5,719 bases of DNA from NCBI GenBank assembly GCA_002309915.1, contig DBYT01000007.1, positions 8,368 to 14,086 on the forward strand, given 5' to 3'. Origin of the DNA: Bacteroidales bacterium UBA1179. GTDB lineage: Bacteria > Bacteroidota > Bacteroidia > Bacteroidales > Bacteroidaceae. The notes under the pieces were generated by a model that saw only the letters and a list, made by a program, of their open reading frames with translations, was not told where the DNA came from and ran no database searches. Made by a program: the position numbers and the translations under genes. Positions 5,161 through 5,719 of the stretch are shown in pieces; positions within the stretch are counted from its first letter, which is position 1, and each line of letters begins with the position of its first letter.

Positions 5161-5297
5161 CGGCCATACCTGCGTAAAACCCGTGTTTAAAACGCGTTTT
5201 CTGCAAGTATGGCCGCTAAAAGTGCCATTTTGCCTGTTTTTGTTGCCATACTTGCGGGGAATCGGCCCTACAAGCGTTGTGGCGAGAGGTATGGCAA
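5161..5297. repeat. two tandem palindromic units, REP/BIME-like intergenic repeat
   Basis: The 7-mer GCCATAC occurs at 5163-5169 and 5245-5251, and its reverse complement GTATGGC at 5207-5213 and 5289-5295. Each pair bounds a unit of exactly 51 bases, and the units repeat with an 82-base period. Unit 1 is a long imperfect hairpin (5161-5215, over 20 pairs). Unit 2 keeps the outer arms (TTGCCATAC 5243-5251 with GTATGGCAA 5289-5297) but its core has diverged. The second arm ends 5 bases from the permease stop codon on the minus strand, so the element would form the 3' end of that mRNA. No T run follows, so it resembles a REP-type extragenic palindrome more than an intrinsic terminator. Dispersal in the genome is expected but unproven here. 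Confidence 0.65.
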
Positions 5298-5302
5298 GAA
5301 AA

Positions 5303-5719
5303 TCACAATTTGGATTTGAGCTTGCGGCGGATGACCTTGAGGTCAATCTCTGCTTCGCGCAGTTCCTTGTACATGCGGGAGCGCATGGCGTTGACGAACT
5401 CGGCTCCGGGCATTTTGTCGGAGCGGTACAGACGCTCGTAGATGAAGAGGGAGGTCATGAAGTAGACGGCGGTCTGGATCCAGAGGGCGATTGATTCATA
5501 ACGTACATCCTGCAGCAGGGCTCCGGCGGTGTTGATTCGGGCGAATCCGTTCACGGCGTGGGTTGAGGGGAATATCTGGGCGAACACCTTCCAGAATGCG
5601 GGCATGTTGGAGGTGGGCCAGGATATGCCGCTCATGAATATGAGGGGGACCGATATGAACACGAACAGGAGAAAGCAGGATTCCCTGTCTTTTACAAAGA
5701 ACGATATGCTGATGGCAAA
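5303..5719 (-). CDS. ABC-2 type transporter permease, C-terminal part (runs off the window)
   Basis: The frame is open from the right edge (starting FAISISFFVKDRES) to the stop at 5303, giving 138 residues of a longer protein. It matches the C-terminal region of ABC-2 (YhhJ/YbhR-like) inner-membrane export permeases: hydrophobic FLLFVFISVPLIFMSGISWP (about 16-35), the amphipathic MPAFWKVFAQIFPSTHAVNGFARI segment (about 40-63), a last membrane helix near 75-95, and a charged cytoplasmic tail (residues 98-138). Such permeases work with an ABC ATPase and often an HlyD-type periplasmic adaptor for drug or toxin efflux; those genes would be upstream, beyond the window. A GTG at 5662 lies in the middle of a membrane segment and is not the start. 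The composition is GC-rich and host-like, unlike the methyltransferase operon to its left. Confidence 0.88.
   Translation of the reverse strand, partial: FAISISFFVKDRESCFLLFVFISVPLIFMSGISWPTSNMPAFWKVFAQIFPSTHAVNGFARINTAGALLQDVRYESIALWIQTAVYFMTSLFIYERLYRSDKMPGAEFVNAMRSRMYKELREAEIDLKVIRRKLKSKL

Noticed and set aside
5161..5297. CRISPR array
   Set aside because: Only two units with palindromic ends and diverged cores, no cas genes, and arms alternate in orientation instead of repeating directly.
5059..5346. Minus-strand 95-codon frame across the palindromic units
   Set aside because: It overlaps the permease end in another frame and translates the repeat itself; likely a spurious frame.

Overview
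The window looks like a piece of a Bacteroidales (Bacteroides/Prevotella-type) chromosome. Exact TAnnTTTG promoter -7 boxes, the type known from Bacteroidetes, precede three genes. Start codons mostly lack a Shine-Dalgarno sequence and sit in A-rich leaders. The gene families (a FecCD permease, a secreted DUF3237 protein, and an EcoRI-family adenine methyltransferase next to a DUF262-HNH protein) also fit a gut Bacteroidete. Species cannot be told from this alone.

Layout. (1) 6-1046, minus: a complete FecCD-type iron/cobalamin ABC permease. (2) 1129-1653, plus: a secreted DUF3237 protein, divergent from the permease, with the two promoters overlapping in the 82-bp gap and a strong terminator behind it. 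(3) 1705-1869: an AT-rich control region with a 33-bp near-perfect palindrome and three ATTACAT half-sites around a promoter. (4) 1870-2523, plus: a HigB/HigA-type toxin-antitoxin pair, toxin first, closed by a terminator. (5) 4762 down to 2564, minus: a two-gene operon of an EcoRI-family N6-adenine methyltransferase followed 24 bp later by a DUF262-HNH nuclease, convergent with the toxin-antitoxin pair. (6) 4763-5302: 540 bp without a credible gene. It holds a highly structured leader just upstream of the methyltransferase, an AT-rich stretch, and two tandem palindromic units with an 82-bp period. (7) 5303-5719, minus: the C-terminal part of an ABC-2 transporter permease that continues past the window end.

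The flanking genes (1, 2, 7) are visibly GC-rich with G/C-ending codons, while the middle block (about 1.7-5.15 kb) is AT-rich. I read this as a small laterally acquired defence/stability island inserted between ordinary host genes. No integrase, transposase or CRISPR array is visible. The most interesting points are the methyltransferase + DUF262-HNH pair as a compact restriction-like module, and the leader in front of the methyltransferase, where one RNA segment can pair in two mutually exclusive ways, one of them directly against the start codon.
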